64,000 nucleotides of DNA from positions 1 through 64,000 of the forward strand of contig JAUNLG010000001.1 in assembly GCA_030532385.1 (NCBI GenBank). Reading direction: 5' to 3'. Shown here piece after piece: positions 44,341 through 53,237 of this stretch. Both the position numbers and the translations under genes were made by a program. The DNA comes from Anaerococcus sp. (GTDB lineage Bacteria > Bacillota > Clostridia > Tissierellales > Peptoniphilaceae). The notes under the pieces are model-generated. The model searched no databases. It saw only the letters and a program-made list of their open reading frames with translations, and was not told the DNA's origin. Within the stretch, counting starts at the first letter, position 1; each line of letters begins with the position of its first letter.

Positions 44341-44368
44341 TTGACAAGAATTTTATTTGATGTATTAT
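44341..44368 (+). promoter_or_regulatory. Promoter of the T-box-controlled amino acid transporter
   Basis: A consensus TTGACA (44341-44346), 16-base spacer and TATTAT (44363-44368) place the transcription start near 44375, exactly where the T-box Stem I begins. Confidence 0.8.
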
Positions 44369-44373
44369 AGAAC

Positions 44374-44632
44374 CAACAACTTTGATAAGACGAGTAACCA
44401 AAGACCTTAAAAGACAGAGAATCCTAGCTGGTGTGAATGGAGATTTTAAACTTTGGCCAATAAAGACTTTGAGTTTTGCTGGGGATATATTGATCTAGCA
44501 ACGCGGCTTGCCCGTTACAGCAAGAGAGTATGTATGTACTTATTAAGAAATAGCTTGTGAGAGCTATCAAAATTAAGGTGGTAACGCGAATATTCGCCCT
44601 TAGTTTCCCTTGCGGAGACTAGGGGCTTTTTT
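44374..44632 (+). ncRNA. T-box riboswitch leader
   Basis: This leader senses uncharged tRNA and controls the transporter downstream. Visible parts are Stem I with CCAAAG (44398-44403) pairing CTTTGG (44451-44456), a loop-E-like GAGTA at 44392-44396, and a lower stem (44374-44382 with 44471-44478); the T-box proper AAGGTGGTAACGCG (about 44574-44587), whose UGGU would pair with a tRNA ACCA end; and an intrinsic terminator (44596-44608 with 44614-44626, then six T). The specifier side of Stem I (44457-44470) contains AAA/AAG lysine codons, so tRNA-Lys is a candidate but not proven. Confidence 0.9.
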
Positions 44633-44674
44633 AAGTCTACTTTGTCAAAGAAAAAAATTAGAAAGGAATATTTT

Positions 44675-46240
44675 ATGAAAAAATTACTAAAAATCTTCCT
44701 AAGCCTACTTATAATCATCTCTCCTTTGACCATAAGTAGGGCGGAAGAAAACCAAACCCTAAGAGTTGGCATGGAAGTAAACTATGCCCCTTTCAACTTC
44801 TCTGAAGTAAATGATACCAATGGAGGCCACCCTGTAGCAAATTCACCTGGCGAATATGCCAACGGCTATGACGTCCAATTTGCCAAAAAAATAGCAGATG
44901 GCCTGGGCATGGACCTTGAGATCTATAAGATCGAATGGGATGGCCTAATCCCTGCCCTAACATCAGGAAAAATCGATGCAATAATTGCAGGCATGAGTCC
45001 TACAGAAGAAAGGCTAAAGCAAATAGACTTCTCTATCCCCTACTATGAAGCCAAGGTGGTAGTAGTAACCCAAAAGGACTCCCCTTATGTAGGTGCCAAA
45101 TCCATAGATGACTTTGAGGGGGCAAAGATTACAGGCCAACTTGGAACCTTCCACGTAGATGTAATAGACCAAATGGATGGAGTAGCCAAGCAAGAGGCCA
45201 TGGATTCCTTCCCAACCATGATAGCTGCAACCAACGCTGGCACAATCGATGGCTATATATCAGAAGAAGCAGGAGCAGAAGCTGCTATTGCCTCAAACAA
45301 GAACCTTACCTACATAGGCTTTGATGAGGGCAAGGGCTTTGAAACATCTGACTCTGATACCTCAGTAAGTGTAGGCCTTGCCAAAGGATCAAAGCTTACA
45401 GAAAAGATCAACAAGATCCTAGGCCAAATCGATATAGAAACTGAGCAAGCAAGGATAATGGGAGAAATGACAGCCCTAACCACAGATGATAAAGAAGCTA
45501 GTGGCTTTATGGCAGAAGTAAAAGATATTTGGCAAACCTACTCAGGCCTTTTCCTAAGAGGACTTGTAAATACCCTAATCATAGCCATAGTAGCAACCCT
45601 TCTAGGCTTTCTAATAGGCCTAATAGTTGCCATCATAAGAAGGTCAGAAGTATCAAAATCTAACACCCCAATCCTCTACTACCTCCACAAAATCCTAAAA
45701 ATCATCCTAGGAGCCTATGTAGAAATCTTTAGGGGAACTCCGATGATGGTCCAAGCTGTAATCATCTTTTATGGGCTAAAACAATACTTTGACATAGACC
45801 TATCCACCATGTTTGCAGCAATCCTTATAGTATCAATCAACACAGGAGCCTACCTATCAGAAGTAGTAAGGGGTGGAATCAACTCCATAGACAAGGGCCA
45901 ATTTGAAGCCACCAAGGCCATAGGCCTAAGCCAGTTTCAAGCCATGGTCCATGTAATCCTCCCACAGACCATCCTAACCATCCTTCCTTCCCTAGGAAAT
46001 GAGTTTGTAATAAACATCAAGGATACCTCAGTCCTTAACGTAATAAGTGTAACAGAGCTATTCTTCATGTCAAAATCTGTAGCAGGATCAACCTACCAGT
46101 ACTTCCCAACCTACCTAATCACAGCAGTGATCTACTTTATCCTAACCTTTAGTATAACAAGGATCCTCTTATATCTAGAAAGGAAATTTTCAGATAAGGA
46201 CTTTATAATGGAATCATCAACAGGAGCAAAAAATGTCTGA
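44675..46240 (+). CDS. Amino acid ABC transporter, fused substrate-binding and permease protein
   Basis: This single protein captures an amino acid outside the cell and forms the membrane channel. The 521-residue sequence has a signal peptide (1-24), a type 3 solute-binding domain ([12 protein letters not shown], then [28 protein letters not shown], about 30-275) and a HisM/GlnP-type permease with the EAA loop ([20 protein letters not shown] near residue 420). I chose the ATG at 44675 behind AAAGGAAT; a frame extension to 44642 lies in the terminator tail. The T-box upstream implies control by one amino acid; basic amino acids are likely. Confidence 0.92.
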   Translation: MKKLLKIFLSLLIIISPLTISRAEENQTLRVGMEVNYAPFNFSEVNDTNGGHPVANSPGEYANGYDVQFAKKIADGLGMDLEIYKIEWDGLIPALTSGKIDAIIAGMSPTEERLKQIDFSIPYYEAKVVVVTQKDSPYVGAKSIDDFEGAKITGQLGTFHVDVIDQMDGVAKQEAMDSFPTMIAATNAGTIDGYISEEAGAEAAIASNKNLTYIGFDEGKGFETSDSDTSVSVGLAKGSKLTEKINKILGQIDIETEQARIMGEMTALTTDDKEASGFMAEVKDIWQTYSGLFLRGLVNTLIIAIVATLLGFLIGLIVAIIRRSEVSKSNTPILYYLHKILKIILGAYVEIFRGTPMMVQAVIIFYGLKQYFDIDLSTMFAAILIVSINTGAYLSEVVRGGINSIDKGQFEATKAIGLSQFQAMVHVILPQTILTILPSLGNEFVINIKDTSVLNVISVTELFFMSKSVAGSTYQYFPTYLITAVIYFILTFSITRILLYLERKFSDKDFIMESSTGAKNV

Positions 46241-46970
46241 GATAATAAAAGTAAGCAATTTAGAAAAAAAATTTGGAGATAACCTAGTCCTAAAAGACAT
46301 CAATATGAGTGTGGACAAGGGAGAAGTAGTATCTATCATAGGATCATCAGGGTCTGGAAAATCCACCCTCCTAAGGTGCCTAAACCTCCTAGAAACCCCA
46401 ACTTCTGGGAAAATTTATTATAGGGGAGATAATATCCTTGATAATAACTATGACACCAGGGTCTTTAGGTCAAGGGTAGGCATGGTCTTTCAAAACTTTA
46501 ACCTCTTTGCCAATAAGACAGTCCTAGAAAACTGTACCCTAGGCCAAACCAAGGTCCTTCATAAGTCAAAAAAAGAGGCCATAGATACTGCAAGAAAGTA
46601 CCTAGCCTCAGTAAATATGGCAGAATTTGTAAATGCCAAGCCCTCCCAAATCTCAGGAGGACAAAAGCAAAGGGTGGCCATAGCCCGTGCCCTTTGTATG
46701 GACCCAGATGTCTTATTATTTGATGAGCCAACCAGTGCCCTAGACCCTGAGACTGTAGGAGAAGTCCTAGAGATTATGGCATCCTTGGCCAAGTCAGGAA
46801 TGACTATGATAGTAGTAACCCATGAGATGGACTTTGCAAGAGATGTATCTAGTAGGGTCTTGTTTATGAACAAGGGGATAATCCTAGAAGATGGAAGTCC
46901 TCAAGAGATCTTTACCAATCCAAAACACGATAGGACCAGGGAGTTTCTATCAAGATTTTTGGAAAATTGA
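46233..46970 (+). CDS. Amino acid ABC transporter ATP-binding protein (GlnQ-like)
   Basis: This 245-residue ATPase energises the fused binding-protein/permease. It has Walker A ([12 protein letters not shown] near residue 37), the Q-loop [11 protein letters not shown] typical of polar amino acid transporters, the signature [14 protein letters not shown], Walker B ([14 protein letters not shown]) and the H-loop VVTHEMDFA. It starts 8 bases before the end of the permease gene and ends at a strong terminator. Confidence 0.95.
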   Translation: MSEIIKVSNLEKKFGDNLVLKDINMSVDKGEVVSIIGSSGSGKSTLLRCLNLLETPTSGKIYYRGDNILDNNYDTRVFRSRVGMVFQNFNLFANKTVLENCTLGQTKVLHKSKKEAIDTARKYLASVNMAEFVNAKPSQISGGQKQRVAIARALCMDPDVLLFDEPTSALDPETVGEVLEIMASLAKSGMTMIVVTHEMDFARDVSSRVLFMNKGIILEDGSPQEIFTNPKHDRTREFLSRFLEN

Positions 46971-46975
46971 CAAGG

Positions 46976-47008
46976 AAAAAAGCTTTGGCCCAAGGTCAAA
47001 GCTTTTTA
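46976..47008. terminator. Terminator between the transporter operon and hsdS
   Basis: AAAAAGCTTTG and CAAAGCTTTTT form a stem with an inner CC/GG pairing around CAA. It can act on both strands, and the hsdS stop codon (47006-47008) lies at its edge. Confidence 0.85.
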
Positions 47009-48181
47009 GATGAAAAGTTTTTGCAAAAGCCCACGCTTAAGGTCCTTAAGAGCCCTAAGCTTTTCTTCTTCTCTTTGTATTTTCTTATCCAGGCTAGCAA
47101 AAACCTGGCCTATTTTTTCTTGTTCTGGGAGGGTTGGGACTTTGATTTTGATTGTGGAGAAAGCTTCATAACTTAATGTTTTTCTAACACTACCTTCAGA
47201 ATGATTATCTCTTTGTTTTGCAAAATCATCTGTTTTTAGCCAATACAAGAAGAACATATTATTCACAGAATCCATTATACTAAATGAAATATATAACGGA
47301 CTGACTACCGAAGTCTTATAGTCAAATTTGTATCCTAAAGATCCTACGTTAATTCTCGAAGGATTATATACAAACATATCATGATTGATAATATAATAAT
47401 TATCAAGATTTTTACTAGCCACCCTATTATCAAATTGATGCTCTTGAGGTATTAAACCATGTTTATTGCTAACGCTTTCAACATATATAATTTTATTATC
47501 TTTATTTTTCTTAGTATTCTTTACTGAAATATGACCAATCCTGACCTCTTCCCAATCACCAGCAAAGCCAGGGAACCTAAGGGCTGGTTGGCTTTGGCCT
47601 TCTTTGGGGAAAAGTCTTTGGATAAGGCCCTTTTTTAAATCCTTGTAGGAATTTATATATTTTTCTTGCTTGTCTAGTAAGGAATCTAGCCTTGCAAAAA
47701 CCTGGCCTATTTTTTCTTGTTCTGGAAGGGTTGGAATTAAAAATTCTCTATTTGAAACTAAACTCCAATCAGAGCGGGGCATCTTTGTACCAGTTGATAT
47801 ATTTGAAATATAATAAAATTGATTCGTTTGAATTAAATAATAAACAAATTTCGAATCGGAACCAGTTGGTTTCAATACCCAAAAATCTCCTACAGCGACT
47901 CCTTCACCTAAAGGTAAGAACCAATTTTTTAAATAAGGTCTTAGTTTTCCATATAAAATATCACCATTTTCAAAAAATATACCCTTCTTATGCTTATTGT
48001 CTTTCTCAAATACATCTATTTTGAGTGAACCTAAACCAGAGTTAATATCTTCGTACTCTATTCTTGGTAAAGTCTTGTTTGAAGATGATTTACTCCTTCT
48101 ACTTACTAATTTAGAAAACTTTTTCTCATCCCAAGCCCCAGTAAAGCCAGAAAACCTAAGTCTTGGTACTAATCTTTCCAT
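47006..48181 (-). CDS. hsdS: Type I restriction enzyme specificity subunit HsdS (orphan)
   Basis: HsdS recognises a two-part DNA sequence and directs HsdM/HsdR. The 391-residue protein has two target recognition domains, each ended by the conserved segment TLPEQEKIGQVFA followed by a long helix (LDSLLDKQEKYINSYKDLKKG and LDKKIQREEEKLRALKDLKRG). The start of each half is also repeated (RLRFSGFTGAWDE and ALRFPGFAGDWEE). No hsdM or hsdR lies in the window. The ATG comes one base after the stop of the retropepsin-like gene, so the pair is translationally coupled. Confidence 0.9.
   Translation of the reverse strand: MERLVPRLRFSGFTGAWDEKKFSKLVSRRSKSSSNKTLPRIEYEDINSGLGSLKIDVFEKDNKHKKGIFFENGDILYGKLRPYLKNWFLPLGEGVAVGDFWVLKPTGSDSKFVYYLIQTNQFYYISNISTGTKMPRSDWSLVSNREFLIPTLPEQEKIGQVFARLDSLLDKQEKYINSYKDLKKGLIQRLFPKEGQSQPALRFPGFAGDWEEVRIGHISVKNTKKNKDNKIIYVESVSNKHGLIPQEHQFDNRVASKNLDNYYIINHDMFVYNPSRINVGSLGYKFDYKTSVVSPLYISFSIMDSVNNMFFLYWLKTDDFAKQRDNHSEGSVRKTLSYEAFSTIKIKVPTLPEQEKIGQVFASLDKKIQREEEKLRALKDLKRGLLQKLFI
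47097..47128. repeat. 32-bp direct repeat in hsdS, copy 1
   Basis: This 32-base stretch encodes part of the second conserved EQEKIGQVFA segment of HsdS and is identical to 47694-47725. Such repeats allow domain exchange by recombination. Confidence 0.85.
47694..47725. repeat. 32-bp direct repeat in hsdS, copy 2
   Basis: Identical in sequence and orientation to 47097-47128, 597 bases apart. Deletion between the copies would remove exactly 199 codons and leave a one-domain HsdS in frame. Confidence 0.85.
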
Positions 48182-48182
48182 C

Positions 48183-48959
48183 CTAGTTACTTACCCTTAT
48201 ATAGCCCATTGGGTTATAGAGAGCCCAGGAGGTGTGTCTTAATAGGTCTGCCCCAAAGACTATTTGGATGTCAGATCCATTTAGGGCTGGTTCTACCTGG
48301 CTTGATGGGACCTTTACTTCCCTTTCATCTATCTTGAAGGTGAATTTGGTCTCATAGGCTACTTCCTTATGGTCAAGGCCTAGCATTTTGATGGTTGAGG
48401 CTACATTTTCATCTTCTACCTTGATACTTGCTGCTATGTCTTCTGATATTATTGTTACAGGCCTAGATGTGTCTATGGCAGCCTTGTGGGTCTTGCCTTG
48501 AAGGCTTATATTAAAGACTGGCATGTTGACCTTGCCCTTTTTGCTTGGCTTTCTAAAGTCTGATGTTTGGACTTCAAATTTGCCCTTCCTTAAATCTCCC
48601 CTAAAGACTAGCTGGCTTATGACATTCCAGCCTAGGACCATATCTGCCCTAAAGACATTGCCTACAGGGTCTACTCCCAGGTCTAGGACCTTATCCTTGC
48701 ATACTAATACTGGAACTTCCTTTAGCTTAAGGTTGCCTATGTCCATGGAGGATAGCTTGGCCCTCCTAAAGCCTCTTTTTTCATCTATTGGCTTTTGGTC
48801 TATATATTCTATGTCCAAGTCCTTTGCTAATTTTTCTGGTATTAGGGTGTTGCCCCTGGTGTCAAACATGGCTGTGACAGGCCTTCCTCCTGCAAGGATT
48901 CCTATAAATATATAGTTATAAAATTGCTGATCTCCTATTGGTACTGGTGAAAAATCCAT
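48183..48959 (-). CDS. Two-lobed retropepsin-like protein of unknown function
   Basis: The 258-residue cytoplasmic protein contains two consecutive aspartyl-protease-like lobes. In the first, Asp33-Thr-Arg-Gly follows a hydrophobic strand (TAMFDTRGN) and is later followed by a VLGWNVISQL segment, like the ILG motif of retropepsins. In the second, Asp163-Thr-Ser (AAIDTSRP) is followed by IVFGADLLRH. Both Asp-Thr-Gly triads are changed at the Gly (Arg35, Ser165), so activity is doubtful. The gene follows RNase H by 17 bases and is coupled to hsdS. Fold assignment is by motif spacing only. Confidence 0.6.
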   Translation of the reverse strand: MDFSPVPIGDQQFYNYIFIGILAGGRPVTAMFDTRGNTLIPEKLAKDLDIEYIDQKPIDEKRGFRRAKLSSMDIGNLKLKEVPVLVCKDKVLDLGVDPVGNVFRADMVLGWNVISQLVFRGDLRKGKFEVQTSDFRKPSKKGKVNMPVFNISLQGKTHKAAIDTSRPVTIISEDIAASIKVEDENVASTIKMLGLDHKEVAYETKFTFKIDEREVKVPSSQVEPALNGSDIQIVFGADLLRHTSWALYNPMGYIRVSN

Positions 48960-48975
48960 TTCTTCTCCTTTTTTC

Positions 48976-49554
48976 TTAACTTATCCTAGCTGCCTTTTTG
49001 GCAAGGGCGTCTGCTAGGTCATTGTACTTATCGTTGGAATGGCCCTTTACTTTTACAAAGTCTATTTTTATCTTTTGGCTTGCTTTTTTTATAAAGTCTT
49101 GGTAGGACTTTGTCAGATCGTTTTTGGCCCTCCATTCTCCCATAGCCCAAGAGGCTATGCCCTGGTAGTCATGGTAGATGGTTATTGTTTGTTTATTTTG
49201 GCTTATGGCATATCTTATGGCAAGTTCGCTTGCCTTTACTTCTCCTGCTACATTCCTATGGATATAGTACTTATCCTCATAGGTCTTATACATTTGTTTT
49301 TCTCCACCTTCATCTATGTAGACTATGCCAGCCCCATAGATTTTCTCTTTTAGGTTAAAGGACCCATCTACATAGGCTAGGGGGTATTTATTTGTAAGTT
49401 TAACTTCTTTTTCTTCTAGGTAGGCTTCTGCTTCTTTCCTAGTTTTAAAGGACTTATATTTGGCATTGGAAAAGCCCTTTACTTCTTTTAAGCAAGAATC
49501 CCAGGATGTGTATATCCCGGGATTTCTTCCCACTTTTACTGCATAGTATTTCAT
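48976..49554 (-). CDS. rnhA: Ribonuclease H with N-terminal viroplasmin-type domain
   Basis: This enzyme degrades RNA in RNA-DNA hybrids. The 192-residue protein has an N-terminal hybrid-binding domain (YYAVKVGRNPGIYTSW.. GFSNAKYKSF, residues 2-48) as in eukaryotic and Clostridial RNase HI, then the catalytic domain with Asp in YVDGSFN, Glu in KASELAIRY, Asp in IYHDYQGIASW and the final His/Asp in VKGHSNDKYNDLAD. Its ATG overlaps the amylase stop (ATGA). It is part of the compact operon ending in hsdS. Confidence 0.93.
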   Translation of the reverse strand: MKYYAVKVGRNPGIYTSWDSCLKEVKGFSNAKYKSFKTRKEAEAYLEEKEVKLTNKYPLAYVDGSFNLKEKIYGAGIVYIDEGGEKQMYKTYEDKYYIHRNVAGEVKASELAIRYAISQNKQTITIYHDYQGIASWAMGEWRAKNDLTKSYQDFIKKASQKIKIDFVKVKGHSNDKYNDLADALAKKAARIS

Positions 49555-50996
49555 TTTTCTTTTACCCAGTAGGTTACAGATCCTGGTCCTACTGTAAATA
49601 GGCCATTGCCTTCTCCATCGATTTTTACAGGGTCGTTTTTGCCTGACTTATCTATAAAGGTTGATCCAGCATAGGCCTTGCCTACAAACATTTGTTTTTC
49701 TGCTGCATCCTTTATTGAGATTAGGACTGCTAGAGGGCTATGGTCCCCATCTCCCCTTCTTACCCAGCCTACTACTGATGGGTGGTCGAAGTAGTCATCT
49801 TCATCCCCAAAGTTGTGGTTTTTCCTAACTTCCATCATGGTGTTTAGCTTATCATACATAGGCTTGGTTTTTACTTCTCCCTTTAGGCCATAGTAGTCGC
49901 CTGCAAAGATACATGGGTAGCCGTCCTTTCTAAAAAGGATTAGGGCATAGGCTATTTCCTTAAACCAGTCTTCTACCCATGATTCTAGGGATTGGCCTGG
50001 TTGGGAGTCGTGGTTGTCGACAAAGGTTACTGCCTGGGCTGGGAAGTCTTTGACTAGGGTGTTATCAAAGATATTTCTCATATCATAATTTCCCATGGAC
50101 TTACTTGCCTCTTGCATGTGAAAGTGAAGGGGTACGTCAAAGAGGTCTATCTTATAGTCAGTTTTTTCTAAGTAGGCTGATATTTCTTCCTTGTTATATT
50201 GCCAGAATTCCCCAAAAAGATAGAAGTTCTCCTTGCCCTTGTCTTTGATTATATGGGTGGTTAAGTCCCTTATAAAGTCTGATGATATATGTTTTAGGGC
50301 ATCATACCTAAAGCCGTCTACTCCTGTTTCATCTATGAACCAATCAGCCCACTTAAAGATTTCTTCTATCACTTCTGGGTGGTCATGGTCTATGTCACAG
50401 TTCATTAGGTAGTCAAAGTTGCCTTTTTCGCTTGATACATCACGGTCCCAGTACTTGCCATCTCCTAGGATCCTAAAGATTGCTGGGGTTTCTGTTTTTA
50501 CATCATAGTCTACCCCTGAAAAATGGTAGTAGTGCCAGGTCATATCTGAATACTTGCCAGCCCTTCCCTTAAAGTCAAAGCCTGTCCAAGCCTCTATGTC
50601 AGAAGCTTCTCCTACATCTTGGTCCCTGTTGTTTTGATCTACCATGATGGCCTTAAATTCTTCAGTAAAGTCTGCATTGCCCTTATGGTTTAAGACTACA
50701 TCGGCATAGGTCCTGATCCCTGCTTCTTTTAGGGCCTTGATGGCTTCTATTAGGTCTTTTTTGCTCCCATACTTGGTCCTAACTGTTCCCTTTTGGTCAA
50801 ATTCCCCAAGGTCCCATAGGTCATAGACCCCATAGCCTACATCCATGTCTGAGCCTCCCTTGGTCATTGGAGGTAGCCATATGCCATCTATCCCATTTTC
50901 TTTAAGGTTCTTTGCATCTTCTTTTAGTTTTTTATAAAAGTTCCCTGACCCGTCTGTATCCCACTCAAAGGATTGGATCATTATTTCATTGGCCAT
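49551..50996 (-). CDS. Cytoplasmic alpha-amylase (GH13)
   Basis: This endo-acting enzyme hydrolyses alpha-1,4 glucans. The 481-residue protein has the GH13 motifs in order: DVVLNHKG near residue 100, the nucleophile in GVDGFRYDALKH (Asp near 230), the acid Glu in FGEFWQ near 263, and FVDNHDSQ near 328. No signal peptide is present, so it acts on internal glycogen or imported maltodextrins. It follows deoC by 2 bases and overlaps rnhA by 4 bases, both pointing to one transcript. Confidence 0.92.
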   Translation of the reverse strand: MANEIMIQSFEWDTDGSGNFYKKLKEDAKNLKENGIDGIWLPPMTKGGSDMDVGYGVYDLWDLGEFDQKGTVRTKYGSKKDLIEAIKALKEAGIRTYADVVLNHKGNADFTEEFKAIMVDQNNRDQDVGEASDIEAWTGFDFKGRAGKYSDMTWHYYHFSGVDYDVKTETPAIFRILGDGKYWDRDVSSEKGNFDYLMNCDIDHDHPEVIEEIFKWADWFIDETGVDGFRYDALKHISSDFIRDLTTHIIKDKGKENFYLFGEFWQYNKEEISAYLEKTDYKIDLFDVPLHFHMQEASKSMGNYDMRNIFDNTLVKDFPAQAVTFVDNHDSQPGQSLESWVEDWFKEIAYALILFRKDGYPCIFAGDYYGLKGEVKTKPMYDKLNTMMEVRKNHNFGDEDDYFDHPSVVGWVRRGDGDHSPLAVLISIKDAAEKQMFVGKAYAGSTFIDKSGKNDPVKIDGEGNGLFTVGPGSVTYWVKEK

Positions 50997-50998
50997 GG

Positions 50999-51637
50999 TT
51001 ACTCCTTACAGATTGCTATTGATTTTGAAGCACCAATCCTATCAGCTCCTGCCTTTATTAGGGCAAGGGCTTGATCTTTTGTGTGGATTCCCCCACTTGC
51101 CTTTACCTTTAGCCTATCTCCTACTGTTTTTTTCATCAAGGCTACATCAGCTAGCTTGGCTCCTCCTGTTGAAAATCCTGTGGAGGTTTTTACAAAGTCA
51201 GCTCCAGCTTCTTCAGAAAGCTTGCAGGCCATGATTTTTTCTTCATCTGTCAAAAGAGAGGTTTCTATTATTACCTTTAGGATATTTTCTCCTATGGCTT
51301 TCTTTACCATTTTTATATCATCTCTTACATAATCATAAGATCCTTCTTTTAGTCTTCCTATTTCTAGGACCATGTCTATTTCACTTGCCCCATCTTCTAT
51401 AGCAGTCTTTGCTTCAAAGGCCTTGGCCTTGCTTGCCATTGCCCCTAGAGGAAAGCCTACCACAGCAGCTATCCTTACATTTTTGTTGTATTCTCTTACT
51501 GGTTTTACAAAGGATGAGTTGACACAAACACTATAAAACTTGTATTCTTCTGCTTCATCTACTATTTTTTTGACATCTTCCATCTTGGCATCTGCATTTA
51601 GGATGGTGTGGTCTATATAGGTATTTAATTCTTTCAT
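50999..51637 (-). CDS. deoC: Deoxyribose-phosphate aldolase
   Basis: DeoC splits 2-deoxyribose 5-phosphate into glyceraldehyde 3-phosphate and acetaldehyde, salvaging deoxynucleosides. The 212-residue TIM barrel shows the Schiff-base lysine in DFVKTSTGFSTGGA near residue 150 and the second catalytic lysine in KVKASGGIHT near 180; the N terminus YIDHTILNADAK is also typical. Its ATG overlaps the SpoIIE gene stop by one base. Other deo genes are not in the window. Confidence 0.95.
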   Translation of the reverse strand: MKELNTYIDHTILNADAKMEDVKKIVDEAEEYKFYSVCVNSSFVKPVREYNKNVRIAAVVGFPLGAMASKAKAFEAKTAIEDGASEIDMVLEIGRLKEGSYDYVRDDIKMVKKAIGENILKVIIETSLLTDEEKIMACKLSEEAGADFVKTSTGFSTGGAKLADVALMKKTVGDRLKVKASGGIHTKDQALALIKAGADRIGASKSIAICKE

Positions 51638-52728
51638 TATTTCTCCTTTATATCTATTTGGACAAGGCTTATATCATCTTCTTGCTTGCCCCAGGTAAAT
51701 TCTTCTATGCCTTCTCTTACATCTTCTAGGTCAAGGCTTTGGGCGAACCTATCTTTTAGGCCTTCTAGGCCATATTCTTTTTTATCCTTGTTTTTGCTTT
51801 CTATTGCCCCATCTGAGAAGAGAAGGATCTTATCATTTGGTGCAAATTTGACCTTTTTTTCATCGTAGTTGTCAGGTTCTATTATGTTTGATATCATTCT
51901 TCCACTTGCTAGAAGAAAGTTAACCCTATCTTTCTTTTTGGAATAAAATATGGGTGGACAATTATGTCCAGCGTTTGAAAAGATCAGGGTTGATTCTTTT
52001 AGGTCAAAGATTCCAAGCCATGAGGTGAAATATTGGGAGGATTGCATGTCTAGGTCAAAAAACTTCTCCCTTAGCTTAAATAAGACCTTGGATGGTGAGT
52101 AGGTCGGATGCTTATCAAAGATTGCATTCATGGTTACCTTTATAAACATGGTCATTATAGAGGCCTTGACCCCATGGCCCATTATGTCTGCTATATATAA
52201 GGCATACTTATCTTCACTTATCCTTATTATATCAAAAAAGTCTCCAGATACATCATCTGTTGGTAGGTAGATGCTTCTTAAAGAAAGCCTGCCATAGGTC
52301 TTCTCCTTTGGCAAGATATTGGTTTGGATTTTTCTTACAAATCTTATATCTTCTACCATATCCCTATTTTTGTTAAAAAGTTCTATCTTTAGGAGGGATT
52401 CACGAGTTATATCCCTGTAGACTTCGATTATGCCTATTAGTTTATCATCTTCATAGATGGGGGAAGACTTGATTGAAAAATACCTATCATCTATGAGTTT
52501 TTCTTCTATCATGGTAGTCTTTTTTATGGCCTGGTTCCTGGTTCCATTGAGGAAGGAAGCGTTTTGCCCTACATAAGACTTAAGCTCTTTTGATTCTTTG
52601 ACTGCTCTTTTGAAGGATTCATTGATAAAGATGGTCTTACCCCTGGTATCTACTATCCTTACCCAATCATCCATTGCGTTTATTATAAAATATTTGTCCT
52701 TATCGTTAATTTTTCCTAGCTTTGCCAT
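51637..52728 (-). CDS. PAS-SpoIIE (PP2C-type) protein phosphatase
   Basis: This is a predicted serine/threonine phosphatase acting on an anti-sigma-factor antagonist or similar target. The 363-residue protein has an N-terminal PAS domain (about 15-110, FINESFKRAVKESKE... IGIIEVYRDITRE), a short helical linker, and a SpoIIE/RsbU-type phosphatase domain with the metal-binding DVSGDFFDI (about residue 158), IADIMGHGV and LFSDGAIES motifs. It is soluble. It is the first gene of the operon deoC-amylase-rnhA-retropepsin-hsdS and has its own promoter. Confidence 0.87.
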   Translation of the reverse strand: MAKLGKINDKDKYFIINAMDDWVRIVDTRGKTIFINESFKRAVKESKELKSYVGQNASFLNGTRNQAIKKTTMIEEKLIDDRYFSIKSSPIYEDDKLIGIIEVYRDITRESLLKIELFNKNRDMVEDIRFVRKIQTNILPKEKTYGRLSLRSIYLPTDDVSGDFFDIIRISEDKYALYIADIMGHGVKASIMTMFIKVTMNAIFDKHPTYSPSKVLFKLREKFFDLDMQSSQYFTSWLGIFDLKESTLIFSNAGHNCPPIFYSKKKDRVNFLLASGRMISNIIEPDNYDEKKVKFAPNDKILLFSDGAIESKNKDKKEYGLEGLKDRFAQSLDLEDVREGIEEFTWGKQEDDISLVQIDIKEK

Positions 52729-52752
52729 TATCTAACCCTACCTTTATCTATA

Positions 52753-52781
52753 ACTATATCTTTTGCCCCTCTAATTATCAA
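52753..52781 (-). promoter_or_regulatory. Promoter of the PAS-SpoIIE/deoC/amylase operon
   Basis: On the minus strand TTGATA (52776-52781) is followed after 17 bases by TATAGT (52753-52758), about 25 bases before the ATG. The rest of the 158-base gap holds the rplQ terminator. Confidence 0.68.
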
Positions 52782-52832
52782 TCTTTCGGCAAGGTTTTTC
52801 TCCTAAAGGTTTATCTTTATTTTTTGGCAAAT

Positions 52833-52862
52833 AAAAAAGCACCTTCAATCTCTCAAAGATGC
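52833..52862 (-). terminator. Terminator of the ribosomal superoperon (after rplQ)
   Basis: On the minus strand GCATCTT pairs with AAGGTGC (52856-52862 with 52839-52845, one G-T pair), followed by six T. It ends the S10-spc-alpha transcript 24 bases after the rplQ stop. Confidence 0.85.
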
Positions 52863-52886
52863 TAGAAGTTTTTAAACTTTTAATTT

Positions 52887-53228
52887 TTATAATAGTTCAA
52901 GAATGGCACGTTCTGATCCGTCGCCTCTTCTTGGTCCTAGTTTTAGTACTCTTGTGTATCCACCATTTCTCTCTTCATATTTAGGTGCAATTTCTGCAAA
53001 TAATTTTTGAAGGGTTGCTGGTTTATAAATGTATGATGCAGCTTGTCTTCTTGTGTGAAGTGTATTTTTCTTTCCAAGTGTGATCATTTTTTCAGCCATT
53101 TTTTGAGCTTCTTTTGCACGAGTTACGGTAGTTTCTATCCTACCATTTTCGAATAATGATTGCACAAGGTTTCTAAGCATAGCATCTCTATGGTCACTTC
53201 TTCTACCAAGTTTTCTCTTATTGGCCAT
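52887..53228 (-). CDS. rplQ: 50S ribosomal protein L17
   Basis: This large-subunit protein, last gene of the alpha operon, is 113 residues, the usual length for the shorter Firmicutes L17. The N-terminal [18 protein letters not shown] and C-terminal [11 protein letters not shown] segments identify it. Its start lies 9 bases after rpoA. Confidence 0.97.
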   Translation of the reverse strand: MANKRKLGRRSDHRDAMLRNLVQSLFENGRIETTVTRAKEAQKMAEKMITLGKKNTLHTRRQAASYIYKPATLQKLFAEIAPKYEERNGGYTRVLKLGPRRGDGSERAILELL

Positions 53229-53237
53229 ACTTGCCTC

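Noticed and set aside
47692-48915. Plus-strand open frames opposite hsdS and the retropepsin-like gene
   Set aside because: No ribosome sites, poor composition, and both minus-strand genes are well supported.
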